DNA of 64,000 nt from Agromyces fucosus (GTDB lineage Bacteria > Actinomycetota > Actinomycetes > Actinomycetales > Microbacteriaceae), in assembly GCF_004134865.1 (NCBI RefSeq), contig NZ_SDPO01000002.1:124001-188000 (forward strand), written 5' to 3'. Position numbers and translations under genes: made by a program. This document shows, one piece after another, positions 16,505-25,000 of the stretch. The notes under the pieces were generated by a model. That model was given only the letters and a program-made list of their open reading frames with translations, was not told the origin of the DNA and did no database searches. Every line of letters begins with the position of its first letter. The stretch's first letter is position 1.

Positions 16505-19048
16505 ATGATCCTCCGTCCAACGCGCCGCCCCCGGCAGGGCTCCAGGGCCCCCGCGATCCTCGCCGCGGCCTCGATCGCCCTGCTGGCCACGGCGGGCATC
16601 TCGCCTGCGGTCGCCGCAGAGACGGCCACGCCGATCGCGGCCGAGAACTTCGACTCGCTGACGGCATCGCTGCAGCCGCGGGTCGGCGAGACGCACATCC
16701 CCGTCGGCACGCTCGGCTGGACCCCGAACGCGCCCGCAGGCTGGACCGTCACGAGCGACGCGTCGATGACCGGCAAGGGCAAGCCCGAGTGGCGCGGATG
16801 GACGTTCGCGACGCCGCAGTTCTGGTCGGCCGCGCAGACCGGCCAGGGCCGGGAGGCGTTCACGCGCGCGACCGGCGTCATCGCGGTCGCCGACAACGAC
16901 GAGTGGGACGACGGCAACTCCCCCGCCGAGCAGCTCTTCGCGAGCACGCTCACCTCGCCCGACATCGCGGTCGCGGGCAAGTCGACGGTGCACGTCAACT
17001 TCGCCTCGAACTACCGCCAGACCGGCCCGCAGGTCGCCGCCCTCCAGGTGTCGTTCGACGGCGCCGCCCCCGAGCGGCTCTTCGAGTACAGCACGGCCGT
17101 GCTCGGCGACCAGGTCTACCTGCAGAACAAGCTGCTCACCCAGCCCATCGAGGTTCCCGCCGGCGCCACCTCGATGCGACTCGGCTGGGTCATCGAGCAG
17201 GCCACGAACGACTGGTACTGGGCCATCGACGACGTGACGGTGACGGATGCCCCGGTCGCCGGCGCCGAGCACCCGCTGCCCGATCCGCCGAAGGGCCCCG
17301 CCGACGTGCCCGACGGCATCAGCGACAAGAAGGTGCTCTTCATCGACTTCGACGGCATGCGCATCGACAAGCTGCGCGACTACGCGACGCCGAACCTCGA
17401 CGCCCTCGCCGCCCGCGGCCAGTTCGGCGTCGGGTACATGCCCGACAGCGCGCTCGCGGGCACCTGGTCCGGACACGGGCACGCGAACCTGCTCACGGGC
17501 GTCTGGGTCGACAAGCACCGTTCGCCCGACAACAGCTTCACGAACCCGAACTTCACGCAGTACCCCGACATCCTCACCCGGGTCGAACAGGTGAACCCGG
17601 ACTTCTCGACGTTCTCGACGCTCGACTGGGCGCCGCTGAACCAGTACGTCATCGCGACGCCAGACGTGAAGATGCAGCAGGTCGGCGCGAACCAGAAGAT
17701 CACCGATGCCCTGAGCGTCGCCGATGCCGTCGAGGTGCTCGACACCCGCAACCCCGACCTCATGTACGTCTACCTGCACGACGCCGATGCGATGGGCCAC
17801 GCCTACACGGCCGAGTCGCCCGAGTACAAGGCGGCGGTCGAGAAGCTCGACCAGCAGGTCGGCGAGCTCATCGCCGCGATGGAGGCACGTGAGAGCTACG
17901 CGGACGAGGACTGGCTCGTCGTCGCCTCGACCGACCATGGCGTCACGGGCTACGGCCACGGCGGCGACCAGCACACGAGCCGCGCCATCTGGACCCTCGC
18001 GGCCGGCGGCGAGGTACCGGTGACCGGCCAGGCGACGCGCGAGTGGCGTCAGGTCGACATCGTCCCGACGATCCTCCGCCACCTCGACGTGCCGATCGAC
18101 CCGGCCTGGGGCCTCGAAGGGGTGCCGATCGGCACCGAGTCGCAGGATCCGTTCGACACGGTGGCCGGCTCGTTCCAGGGCGTGCTCGACGAGGCGCCCA
18201 AGCCCGCCGACACGAAGGGCTGGACGAAGCAGACCCCGGCGGGCTGGACGATCGACGAGAAGACGCCTGCGGTCGGCGTGCGCGAATACCGCGGCTGGTC
18301 GTTCATGTCCGACGAGTTCTGGGCCACCAGCGAGGAGGGTCAGGGCCGCGGATCGTTCGTGCGCGGCCGTGACGTGATCGCCGTGGCCGACGCCGACGAG
18401 TGGAACGATCTCGGCGACCCCGCAGCCACGGGCGCTCGCTTCGACTCGACCCTGTACTCGCCGTGGCAGGCGGTGAAGCCGGGCGGTGCGGTCGACCTCT
18501 CGTTCTTCCACCACTACCGCCAGATCACGGCGGGCATCCCGCAGCACGCCGAGGTCATCGCCGAGTTCGGTGACGGCTCGAGCCAGGTGCTCTGGAGCCG
18601 CGACAGCGCTCAGGGCACGGTGTTCGAGATCAACCAGCCGGTGTCGCTCAGTGCCACCGCGCCGGCGACGGCGAGTAAGGTGCGCATCGGCTGGCGCCTC
18701 TCCAACGCCGGGAACAGCGGCTACTGGGCGGTCGACGCGCCGCAGATCTCGGCGGAGACGCCCGAGGTCGCCGTCGATACGGTCGCCGAGACCCGCTGCA
18801 TCGGTTCCAAGGTGTACGTGAGCGTCAAGGCGACGAACCACGAGAGCACGCCTGCGGCGGTCGAGATCTCGACCGCCTTCGGCGACAAGTCGTTCGCCAC
18901 GGTCGCACCCGGTGCGAACGCGGTGCACACCTTCGCGGCGCGCGCCTCGAGCGTCGCCGCGGGTGAGGCGTCGGCCACCGCCACGGTCGGCGACGCATCG
19001 GTGTCGGCGACGGTCGCCGCGCCGTATGCGGCGCGCACGTGCGGCTGA
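16505..19048 (+). CDS. secreted alkaline phosphatase-superfamily phosphodiesterase with duplicated beta-sandwich domains
   Basis: 847 aa. Signal peptide to about residue 38. The core at about 275-535 belongs to the type I phosphodiesterase/nucleotide pyrophosphatase branch: VLFIDFDGMR (metal Asp), GTWSGHGHANLLTG (nucleophile region), YLHDADAMGH (Asp and His) and STDHGVTGYGHGGDQH (Asp-His and distal His). The core is flanked by two homologous domains, about 50-250 and 555-760, each with GWT....AGWT, EYRGW or EWRGW, VIAVAD, DEWxD, a YRQ strand and a closing W-x-(I/V)D; these look like MAM/carbohydrate-binding sandwiches. The last 85 residues match the C-terminus of the divergent metallophosphoesterase. 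Secreted without a visible membrane anchor. Confidence 0.88.
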   Translation: MILRPTRRPRQGSRAPAILAAASIALLATAGISPAVAAETATPIAAENFDSLTASLQPRVGETHIPVGTLGWTPNAPAGWTVTSDASMTGKGKPEWRGWTFATPQFWSAAQTGQGREAFTRATGVIAVADNDEWDDGNSPAEQLFASTLTSPDIAVAGKSTVHVNFASNYRQTGPQVAALQVSFDGAAPERLFEYSTAVLGDQVYLQNKLLTQPIEVPAGATSMRLGWVIEQATNDWYWAIDDVTVTDAPVAGAEHPLPDPPKGPADVPDGISDKKVLFIDFDGMRIDKLRDYATPNLDALAARGQFGVGYMPDSALAGTWSGHGHANLLTGVWVDKHRSPDNSFTNPNFTQYPDILTRVEQVNPDFSTFSTLDWAPLNQYVIATPDVKMQQVGANQKITDALSVADAVEVLDTRNPDLMYVYLHDADAMGHAYTAESPEYKAAVEKLDQQVGELIAAMEARESYADEDWLVVASTDHGVTGYGHGGDQHTSRAIWTLAAGGEVPVTGQATREWRQVDIVPTILRHLDVPIDPAWGLEGVPIGTESQDPFDTVAGSFQGVLDEAPKPADTKGWTKQTPAGWTIDEKTPAVGVREYRGWSFMSDEFWATSEEGQGRGSFVRGRDVIAVADADEWNDLGDPAATGARFDSTLYSPWQAVKPGGAVDLSFFHHYRQITAGIPQHAEVIAEFGDGSSQVLWSRDSAQGTVFEINQPVSLSATAPATASKVRIGWRLSNAGNSGYWAVDAPQISAETPEVAVDTVAETRCIGSKVYVSVKATNHESTPAAVEISTAFGDKSFATVAPGANAVHTFAARASSVAAGEASATATVGDASVSATVAAPYAARTCG

Positions 19049-19082
19049 TGCCGCGCGACGCTCGCGACTGAGCGAGCGAGAG

Positions 19083-19118
19083 CGGATGCCCCGGACCAGG
19101 GACGGTTCGGGGCATCCG
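19083..19118 (+). terminator. perfect 11-bp hairpin after the phosphodiesterase gene
   Basis: CGGATGCCCCG at 19083-19093 and its exact complement at 19108-19118, loop 14 nt, no U-tract. It lies 34 bases after the stop. As at 2537, the stem is built from the CGGATGCC octamer. Confidence 0.6.
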
Positions 19119-19183
19119 TCGTCTTCGGTCTCCGTGCGACATCCGTGCAGCGTCGCGGGTCGGTGCGACCGTAGAATCTCAGG

Positions 19184-19822
19184 GTGCAGATCGGTCGCGG
19201 CGCCCAGGTGAGACGGGCGTTCGCCGTCGTCGGCACCGCGATCGTCTCCGCCTCGCTCGCGCACACCGTCGGCGGAGGTGCGCCGCCCGGCGTCGTGACG
19301 ATCGCTCTGGCGCTGGCCATCTCGGCGCCGTTCGCGATGGTGGTCGTGGGCGGCCGGCGCAGTACTCCGCGCGCGGTATTCGCCGCCGTCGGCGCCCAGC
19401 TCGCGCTGCACGCGCTCTACTCGCTGACCCCGAGGGCCGGCACGGGCACCGTGGCACCGGCTCCTGCCGCCGGATCGCACCACCACGGCTCGGGCAGCGC
19501 GATGGTGTTCTCGGCCGGCGCCCCCGTGCACGACGAGCACTTCGGCCCTGCGATGCTCGTGGCGCACTCGGTCGCCGCCATCCTCACGATCTTCGCGGTG
19601 GCCCTCGCCGATCGCATGCACGAGGCCGTGCGGTTCGCGGCGCGCGGCGTCGACATCGCGCGCATCGTGCTCACGGCTCCGCTCGTGCCGCCGCTGACGG
19701 CGCACGTCGTGCCCGCCGCCCCGCTAGTGGTCGGCGCGGATGCCTCCTCACTGCTCTGCACCGCCTTGCGGTACCGCGGACCACCTCGTCAGCCCTTCGC
19801 CGCCCTCGCGGCGACTCGCTGA
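19184..19822 (+). CDS. membrane protein of unknown function upstream of ycnI-like gene
   Basis: 212 aa, GTG start with AGGG overlapping; exact start uncertain. Helices at about 12-28, 36-55, 63-80 and 120-142. A His-rich loop (SHHHGSGS near 97-104, plus HDEHF near 116) faces one side, a feature of metal-handling membrane proteins. It lies 75 bases before the YcnI gene on the same strand, so a role in copper handling is a fair inference from context, but I do not recognise a family. Confidence 0.65.
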   Translation: MQIGRGAQVRRAFAVVGTAIVSASLAHTVGGGAPPGVVTIALALAISAPFAMVVVGGRRSTPRAVFAAVGAQLALHALYSLTPRAGTGTVAPAPAAGSHHHGSGSAMVFSAGAPVHDEHFGPAMLVAHSVAAILTIFAVALADRMHEAVRFAARGVDIARIVLTAPLVPPLTAHVVPAAPLVVGADASSLLCTALRYRGPPRQPFAALAATR

Positions 19823-19897
19823 CACATCCGCATTCGCGAACGCTCCGAAGCACACCTCGATCGTGTGCGTCCGTTCGCAGACCCTGAAAGCAGAGAC

Positions 19898-20638
19898 ATG
19901 AAGACCTCCATCCGCACGACCCTCGCCGCCGCCGTCGCCCTCGGCGCGGGCACCGCACTCGCCCTCGCCGCACCGCTCGCGGCGAGCGCCCACGTCGTCG
20001 TCGACCCCAGCGCGACGGCCGCCGGCGCCTACACCGTGCTGAGCTTCGGCACCCCGCACGGCTGCGGCGAGAGCCCCACGACCAAGCTCACCTTCACGAT
20101 GCCCGAGGGCATCGACCGAGTCACGCCGACCGTCAACCCGGGCTGGACCATCGAGAAGGTCGTCGAGCAGTTCGACGCACCCCGCAAGGACTCGCACGGG
20201 GCCAACATCACCGAGCGCGTGAGCTCGGTCGTCTACACGGCGGTGACCCCGCTGCCGAGCGACTTGCGTGACGTCATCGAGCTGTCGCTGCAGCTGCCGG
20301 CGGATGCCGCGGGCGAGACCCTGGCCTTCCCGGTGCTGCAGGAGTGCGCCGAGGGCCAGACCGATTGGAGCGCGGTCGCCGAGGAGGGCGAGGAGGAGCC
20401 CGAGCACCCCGCCCCCACGATCACGGTCACCGAGGCGAGCGCCGACGGCCACGGCCACGCGGTCGAAGCGGATGCCCCGGCGGAGCACGACTCCGCGACG
20501 GCGAGCACCTCGGGCTCGGCCGATGACGCCGGCTCCGACGACGTGGTCGCCCGCGCGCTCGGCATCGCCGGCCTGCTGGTGGGTGCCATCGGCATCGTGC
20601 TCGCGGTCACCGCGCGGCGCGGCCGCAAGCAGGCGTAA
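19898..20638 (+). CDS. YcnI family copper-binding protein (DUF1775)
   Basis: 246 aa. ATG at 19898; a CAGAGA element lies just upstream. The signal peptide ends ASA, so the mature chain starts with His (HVVVDP), the copper ligand of the YcnI mono-histidine brace; the conserved Trp is in NPGWTIEK and the conserved GCGESPT is present. The DUF1775 domain spans about 30-175. An acidic, His-containing linker follows, then one helix near 215-237 and a basic tail, so the protein is membrane-anchored on the outside. YcnI binds Cu(II) and is usually next to copC/copD (ycnJ)-type genes, which are not found here. Confidence 0.92.
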   Translation: MKTSIRTTLAAAVALGAGTALALAAPLAASAHVVVDPSATAAGAYTVLSFGTPHGCGESPTTKLTFTMPEGIDRVTPTVNPGWTIEKVVEQFDAPRKDSHGANITERVSSVVYTAVTPLPSDLRDVIELSLQLPADAAGETLAFPVLQECAEGQTDWSAVAEEGEEEPEHPAPTITVTEASADGHGHAVEADAPAEHDSATASTSGSADDAGSDDVVARALGIAGLLVGAIGIVLAVTARRGRKQA

Positions 20639-20655
20639 CTCCCGGGCGGCGCGCC

Positions 20656-20690
20656 GAACGCCCGGGCCTCTTCGCGAGGGCCGGGCGTTC
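20656..20690 (+). terminator. hairpin after ycnI-like gene
   Basis: Arms 20656-20670 (GAACGCCCGGGCCTC) and 20676-20690 pair over 14 of 15 positions around a 5-nt loop. The stem sequence AACGCCCGG/CCGGGCGTT recurs in hairpins at 29043 and 35036, so it is a recurrent terminator design in this genome. Confidence 0.8.
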
Positions 20691-20704
20691 GCCGTCGAGG
20701 CGGC

Positions 20705-20742
20705 CGGTACTTCGGTACTTCGGTACTTCGGTACTTCGGTAC
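20705..20742 (+). repeat. 8-bp tandem array CGGTACTT, four units plus partial
   Basis: Units at 20705, 20713, 20721 and 20729, then CGGTAC. The end CGGTAC-TTCG-GTACCG (20729-20744) is a perfect 6-bp stem with a UUCG tetraloop, a very stable RNA or DNA hairpin. Similar arrays lie at 29091 (two units) and 31972 (three units). Confidence 0.9.
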
Positions 20743-20762
20743 CGCGCTGACACGCAGACCAC

Positions 20763-20800
20763 GCCGGTCGAGGAGGCGCGCCAGCGCCGTATCGAGACCC
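20763..20800 (-). repeat. REP-like dispersed repeat, copy 2 (reverse)
   Basis: Reverse-complement form: GCCGGTCGAGGAGGCGCGCC...GTATCGAGACCC, with a central GGCGC/GCGCC self-pairing. It follows the GGTACTTC array by 20 bases, as in the composite element at 29 kb. Confidence 0.8.
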
Positions 20801-20841
20801 GCTCTCGCGAGCGGCGTCGCGACGAGTCGTAGGATCGGGCC

Positions 20842-21366
20842 ATGGGGGCGCGGGAGTACCGATACGACACCGACGTCGTGCGACTGATGTACGACTACGC
20901 CTCGTCGGTGGTCTGGTTTCCCGACCCGGTTCGATACGAGCAGAGCGGGCTCAGCCCCGAGCTGATCACCGACCTGCAGGCGTGGGGGCGGCTCCACGAC
21001 GAGGGCCTCGACTCCGACTTCGAGTGGCGCTCGCCCGATCTACCCGGTCGGATCGACCGGGAGGGCCAAGAACTCGCACATCGCCTCGGCGACGAGCTGG
21101 GTTCGGCCTTCGAGATCGAGTTCCATGTGCCGCACGGCGTCTGGTTCGGGCCGCGACACGCGAGCTACCGCTCGCCCAGGCCGCCCACGAATCCCGCGGC
21201 CGCCGCGATCTTCACGGCATGGGCGGACGCAGCCAGAAGCGAGCGCGCCGAGCTGGAACGGCGAGCCGCCGAGCGGCGGGCCGCCGGCGAGAGCGGCGGC
21301 GCCTGGTTCGCCGTGCTTCAAAACGGGCAGGAGTTCGTGCCGCTCGAGCGACCCGAACGAGAGTGA
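20842..21366 (+). CDS. conserved hypothetical protein
   Basis: 174 aa. No signal peptide or helix. A Tyr/Asp-rich N-terminal half (YRYDTDVVRLMYDYASSVVWF) is followed by a strongly helical Glu/Arg/Ala stretch at about 125-152 and a short C-terminal strand. The family is not one I recognise. Codon use and third-position GC are those of the neighbours, which supports coding. The next gene starts 56 bases later. Confidence 0.6.
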   Translation: MGAREYRYDTDVVRLMYDYASSVVWFPDPVRYEQSGLSPELITDLQAWGRLHDEGLDSDFEWRSPDLPGRIDREGQELAHRLGDELGSAFEIEFHVPHGVWFGPRHASYRSPRPPTNPAAAAIFTAWADAARSERAELERRAAERRAAGESGGAWFAVLQNGQEFVPLERPERE

Positions 21367-21422
21367 GGAACCGGGGGTTCTCCGGATTCCCCCGCGGCAT
21401 CCGCTCTTTCTAGATTCGAGAC

Positions 21423-22007
21423 ATGCCCATCGCCGCCTTCCTCCGAATCTGGCTCGCCTGCGTCGTCGCGTGCTTTCCGCTCCTCGCATTGCTGCTGACC
21501 CCCGAACTCATGCGCAGCCGGGCGGGCAGCGAGCAACTGCTCATGATCGGCACGTTCGCTCTGCTCGCACTGCTCGTCGCGGCCTTCATCGCCGCCCCGT
21601 GGATGGGCGCCATCGCGGCGCCTGTCGCGGAACGATGGACGCCTCGCGTCGCGCTCGCGAAGACGCGGGCGGTGTGGCGGTCACGCACCGGCAGTGCCTG
21701 GCTGGTACTCGCGGCCGCCGTGCTCATCTACGCGGCGGCGCAGGCCGTCGGCTACTGGGTCGGCACCGTCGTGCCATCCGTGAGCGACAACCCCGCCTTC
21801 GGCACCGACGCCTCGGAACCCCGCTGGCTCATCGACTACCCGGCCTACGTGCTGCAGGCCCTCACGATCTACTCGATCACGACCCTCGCGATCGCCTGGT
21901 ACGGATGGCGCATGCGCACCCTCTCGCTCGCTTCCGCCGGTGCGCGCACGAGGGCTTCAGAGACACGGTCGCATGAGACGCTCACAGGCCGGTCGTGCAC
22001 GAGCTGA
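21423..22007 (+). CDS. membrane protein of unknown function
   Basis: 194 aa. Four or five hydrophobic helices, about 7-25, 38-65, 95-115 and 140-165. A loop of about 25 residues lies between helices three and four. The last 26 bases overlap the 3' end of the convergent giant secreted protein; the terminal segment ASETRSHETL is polar and may be read-through of a formerly shorter frame. Function unknown. Confidence 0.6.
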   Translation: MPIAAFLRIWLACVVACFPLLALLLTPELMRSRAGSEQLLMIGTFALLALLVAAFIAAPWMGAIAAPVAERWTPRVALAKTRAVWRSRTGSAWLVLAAAVLIYAAAQAVGYWVGTVVPSVSDNPAFGTDASEPRWLIDYPAYVLQALTIYSITTLAIAWYGWRMRTLSLASAGARTRASETRSHETLTGRSCTS

Positions 22008-25000
22008 ACCCGCTCGTCGCCGTCGAGAGCACGGTGCCACCGACACCGACGCTGCCCGACGCGCTCGTGTTGAGCCCGTTGAGGTAGTTCTCGACGGCGG
22101 GCGACGCCGTCTGGCCCTGCGGGAGCCCCTCGATGCCGAAGTCGTTGATCGTCGGGTCGGTCGAGAGTTTCGAGAGTTGGATGCCCGTCGCCTGGAACAC
22201 ACCGGTGCCACCGGCGGTCGTGTTGCCCGTGATCGCCACGCAAACGGGGGAATCCGGGCCGGCGATCGAGCCCGCTGCGACGATGATGCCCGCGTACCCC
22301 GCATACCCATCGCCGGTCGGCGCGAGCACGTTGTTGCCGGTCACCTTCGCCGTGGCCATGCCCGCGCCTGACGCACCGACGAAGATGCCGGGGCCGCCGG
22401 TCGCGCTGACCTGATTGTTCGTCACGCGTGCCGCGAGGGTCGCACCGACCGTGTTGAGCGAGGTCGCGTTCGCGGAGATTCCGGAACATCCTGGCCGGCT
22501 GCCCGCTGCGATCACGTTGGCATCGAACTTGGCCGTGACGTTCGCCGCGCCGCCCGTCATCAGCGAGATCGCCTGACAGTCGAGGTGACGGATCGGCTCG
22601 GCATCCGTGCCGTTCGTCGACACGTCGACGTTGGCGTCGCCCGCCCCGAGCACCTGCACGTCGACGAACGTTTCGGGCTGCTGCTCGATGCCGCCGCTGC
22701 CGCCGTCCATGCGGTTGCCGGTCACCGCGACGACGTTCGTGACGCTACCGGGATTCCCGAGCGTCGACTTCGCGGCTCCCGCCTGGTTGCCGCCGATGAG
22801 CCTGATTCCGTGCCCGGCGCGGAAGTCGGTGATCACGTTCGACGAGATCGTCGCCTTCGTGATCGTCGCGGCGCCGCCGGTGGTACCGGTGGCCTGCAAC
22901 AGCAGCGCCGCCCCCGGCGTGAGCAGGTCGCCGGCATCCGAGATGCGGTTGCCGCTGATGGTCGCCGACGAGATCGTGCCGCCCGCGTTCGTGATCGAGA
23001 TGCCGGATGCCTCGTTCGAGGTGAGCACGCTGTTTGAGATGTCGACCGCGCCCGAGAGGTTGGCGTTCGACCCGTCGAAGGCGATGCCGTCTTCGCCGTC
23101 GGCGTCACCCGCCCCCGTGACCGTGCCGCTGAGGAACGAGAACCCGATGACGCCGACGCCCCCGATGCCGTTGCCGGCGCTGTTCTCGACGCGCATGTTG
23201 CGGAACGAGACATCCGCCGTGCTCAGCAGCGAGATGCCGTCACCTGTGGCGGCGGCGATCGTGCCGCCCGAGGCATCCCCGCCCTGAACCGTGCTGCCGT
23301 TGCCCGTGACGTGCAGGCCGCCCGCCGTGCCCGTGCCGAGCAGCACGATGCCCGAGGGCGCCCCGTTCGAGGAGATTCGCCGGAACGTGACATCGTCGGC
23401 CCCGATTCCGGTCAGCACGATCGAGAGTCCGGTGCCGGTCGTGCTCGAGAGCGTGTTTCCCTCGCCGGTGACGACGATGGTGCCCGAGAGGGAGGCGGCG
23501 AGCGGCACCCCGCTCGTCGTCGTGACGTCGAGGCCGCCGCCGGTGATCGAGAGGGCGTGCCCGTTGGACGACCCGAACGAGACGCCCGGATTCGCGCCGG
23601 TCTCGAGGTGCTTCGACGGTCCCGAGAGCACGGTGGCGCCGCCGGTGTTGTTCGCGACGACGACGCCGCCGCCCGTGTCGCTGCCGTCGGTGATCGACCC
23701 CGAGAGCGTGACGGTGCCGCCGGTGCGGCTCTGGATGTCGACACTCGTGGTTGCGGGTCCGTCGGTGATCGAGCCGCCGTACGAGATGTCGCCGCTGCCG
23801 CCGCGCACCCTGAAGGGGGTGGATCCGAAGGGCCCCGCGGAGAGCTCGCCGGCTGCCGCCGAGAACGTGCCCGCGCCGATCTCGTCGAGGTTGATGCCGT
23901 ACACGCTGCTCTTCGTCGAGGTCACCTCGTCGAACGAGAGCGACGAGCCCGACGACGCGGCGACGTCGACCGCCGGGCCGTTGGTCGCGACGATCTTCGC
24001 GGTCGCGTTCGCGGGCACGGTCACCGGGCCGGTCAGAACCAGCGAGAACGCCGCCTGGGTCGAGTTCAGCGTGCGGATGTCGAGGTCGCCGAAGGTGATG
24101 ACGCCGGTCGTCTGCTGCAGCCTGACGCCGCTGTCGAATGAATCGTCGACGACGATCCGATCGATCTGGCTTCCCTCGAGGTTGCTGCGCTGCGCGAGGA
24201 ACGCCCACCCGCTTCCGGAGGTGCGGATGCTCACGGTGGCCGCCGGATCGAACACGATCTTCGCGGTGTCGTTGACGACGACGCCGAGGCCGATGACGTC
24301 GACCTCGAGGTCGCCGATCGTGTTCGTACCCGTCGCGTTCTGCAACGCGAGCCCGATGCCGCCGGCGCCCGTGTCGACGATGCGCACGTCGTCGATGGTC
24401 GCGTCGCCGCCAGGGCCGGAGACGCGGATGCCGCCGCCCGTGGTGACCGGGTGCACCTCGAGCCCGGCGACACGGTTGCCGACGCCGAGGCTGACGACAT
24501 TCGCTCCTGGCGACGCGGTGATCGTCGGCCGCTTGGCCGGGTCACCCTGGTGCAAGAGGCGGCCGCCGACGACGAGATCGGATGCCTCGCCGATGAGCTG
24601 CTGGTCGTCGTCGAGCACGATCGCGGTCGAATACCCGGTCGAGGTGCCGTCGCCGTCGAACACGAAGATGTCGTCGCCCGCGCTGCTCGCCGCCGCGGCC
24701 TGCGCGATCGTGTCGAACGGCTTGCTCCCGTTGCCGTCGTTGCCGTCGGCGGCGTTGTCGACGTACCAGACGCAGTCGCTGATGGCGATGGTCACATGCC
24801 CGGTGTCGGTCAGCGCCTGCACGACGCCCTGGTCGGTGACGGCGTAGTCGAACCCGTCGGCAGTGGCGTTGCAGCCGACTGGTGGCAGATAGGCGAAGTC
24901 CCCGTCGGCCTCGAGGTAGACGAAGCCGCCCTGCTCGGTCACGGTGACACCGGACTCGATCGCGAGCTCGGTGCCCGGGTCGGCGTCGGTGTCGCCCTCG

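Noticed and set aside
16358-19705. Very long open frame (over 1100 codons) on the minus strand
   Set aside because: It is antisense to the phosphodiesterase gene and has a highly biased His/Arg/Asp/Gly composition, typical of shadow frames in high-GC DNA; no domain is seen.
20705-20742. GGTACTTC array as a CRISPR-like repeat
   Set aside because: Unit is 8 bp with no spacers and the three loci have different lengths; it is a simple tandem repeat.
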